Positions 30,822 through 31,145 of a stretch of DNA of 31,145 bases are shown in pieces. The stretch's first letter is position 1, and every line of letters starts with the position of its first letter. This DNA comes from DATFBY01 sp035253585 (GTDB lineage Bacteria; Gemmatimonadota; Gemmatimonadetes; Gemmatimonadales; Gemmatimonadaceae). The notes beneath the pieces are model-generated. The model did not search any database and was not told where the DNA came from. It was given only the letters and a program-made list of their open reading frames with translations. The translations under genes were made by a program, and so were the position numbers. The stretch lies in contig DATFBY010000133.1 of NCBI GenBank assembly GCA_035253585.1, forward strand, positions 1-31,145, read 5' to 3'.

Positions 30822-31112
30822 TTGACCGACGCGCACATCGACGCACGACTCGCCGCGCTTCACGCACGCCGCTGGCGCATCGCCATTGCGCTGACGGCCG
30901 CGATGATCGCCAACTACTTCGGGTTCGTGGCGCTGGTTGCCTACCGGAAAGCTTTTCTTGCCACGATGGTCGCCCCCGGCTTGAGCCTCGGAATACTGCT
31001 CGGCGCCCTGGTCATCGTGCTCTCGTGGATACTCACCTGGGTGTATGTGCGCTGGGCGAATGCACACTACGACCTGGAGCTCGAGCGATTGCGTGAGGGC
31101 TCGCCGACGTGA
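30822..31112 (+). CDS. DUF485 (YjcH-like) inner-membrane protein
   Basis: 96 aa with two transmembrane segments (about 20-40 and 53-75), YFGFVALVAY in the first and WILTWVYVRWANAHYDLE at the end of the second, the DUF485 hallmark. In E. coli the YjcH protein is encoded in front of the acetate permease ActP. The start is a TTG at 30822; no ATG or GTG fits. The stop overlaps a GTG as GTGA, and the downstream frame is open to the window edge, as expected for an actP-type neighbour. Confidence 0.85.
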   Translation: MTDAHIDARLAALHARRWRIAIALTAAMIANYFGFVALVAYRKAFLATMVAPGLSLGILLGALVIVLSWILTWVYVRWANAHYDLELERLREGSPT

Positions 31113-31145
31113 ACGGCCTCTTCGTACTCCAGCAAGCGGCCGCCC
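31109..31145 (+). CDS. Start of a probable solute:cation symporter (ActP type), cut off
   Basis: Only 12 codons are visible (GTG at 31109, MNGLFVLQQAAA). The frame is open, and the start overlaps the DUF485 stop as GTGA, matching the usual yjcH-actP order in which a sodium:solute symporter follows. The few residues are too short to identify; the call rests on context. Confidence 0.45.
   Translation, partial: MNGLFVLQQAAA

Noticed and set aside
1..31145. tRNA, rRNA, CRISPR array, insertion sequence or phage genes
   Set aside because: Looked for cloverleaf-size gaps, regular spaced repeats and transposase or integrase motifs; the non-coding gaps are all under 200 bases and none was seen.

Overview
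This 31 kb window is dense, GC-rich bacterial chromosome (roughly two-thirds G+C by eye) with about 31 protein genes and almost no spacer. It looks like a free-living Gram-negative bacterium with an outer membrane: it has apolipoprotein N-acyltransferase, an ABC-type polysaccharide exporter and a small outer-membrane beta-barrel. The mix of a SpoIID-like lipoprotein, a compact RpoD/SigA-type sigma factor, Kelch and FRG proteins, and very frequent GTG starts suits Gemmatimonadota. That placement is inferred from style and gene content, not from a marker search. No rRNA, tRNA, CRISPR array, insertion sequence or phage gene was seen.

Layout. (1) 1-9711, minus strand: an eight-gene overlapping chain transcribed rimO > hemL > SpoIID-like lipoprotein > beta-barrel protein > Gfo/Idh/MocA oxidoreductase > lnt > hyuA > hyuB (cut by the window edge). 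(2) 9910-12193, plus strand: a secreted six-repeat Kelch propeller protein and a divergent GH1-like glycosidase. (3) 12209-14896, minus: yajQ, a primary-type sigma-70 factor, signal peptidase I, and a small ACT-like protein overlapping lepB. (4) 15038-20629, minus: larE > a 74-aa orphan that looks like a copy of the LarE C-terminal domain > thpR > membrane-anchored unknown > NtrC-type sigma-54 activator > small membrane protein > aldehyde dehydrogenase. (5) 20786-27449: a surface-glycan locus with wzm, wzt and a methyltransferase on plus, a polysaccharide deacetylase and a glycosyltransferase-methyltransferase fusion on minus, and a further methyltransferase on plus. (6) 27388-31145: a ComM/YifB AAA+ ATPase (minus), then on plus an FRG-domain protein, a Crp/Fnr regulator, a DUF485 membrane protein and the first codons of what is probably an acetate/solute:cation symporter.

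How the genes work together. The glycan locus fits ABC-transporter-dependent export: Wzm/Wzt move a finished chain, Wzt has a C-terminal extension of the glycan-recognising type, and a methyltransferase coupled to wzt could cap the chain. Thirteen gene junctions are exact 4-base stop/start overlaps (nine GTGA, four ATGA), so translational coupling is the rule here.

The most unusual signal is not a gene. It is a dispersed octamer, GCCTRACG, usually followed by A, counted by hand at least 24 times on both strands. It lies mostly inside genes and forces otherwise rare codons (CCT for proline, TTA for leucine). Several copies sit exactly on start or stop codons. I did not find a convincing new multi-gene defence or metabolic system; the best candidates for a second look are the octamer, the LarE C-terminal copy and the methyltransferase-rich glycan locus.
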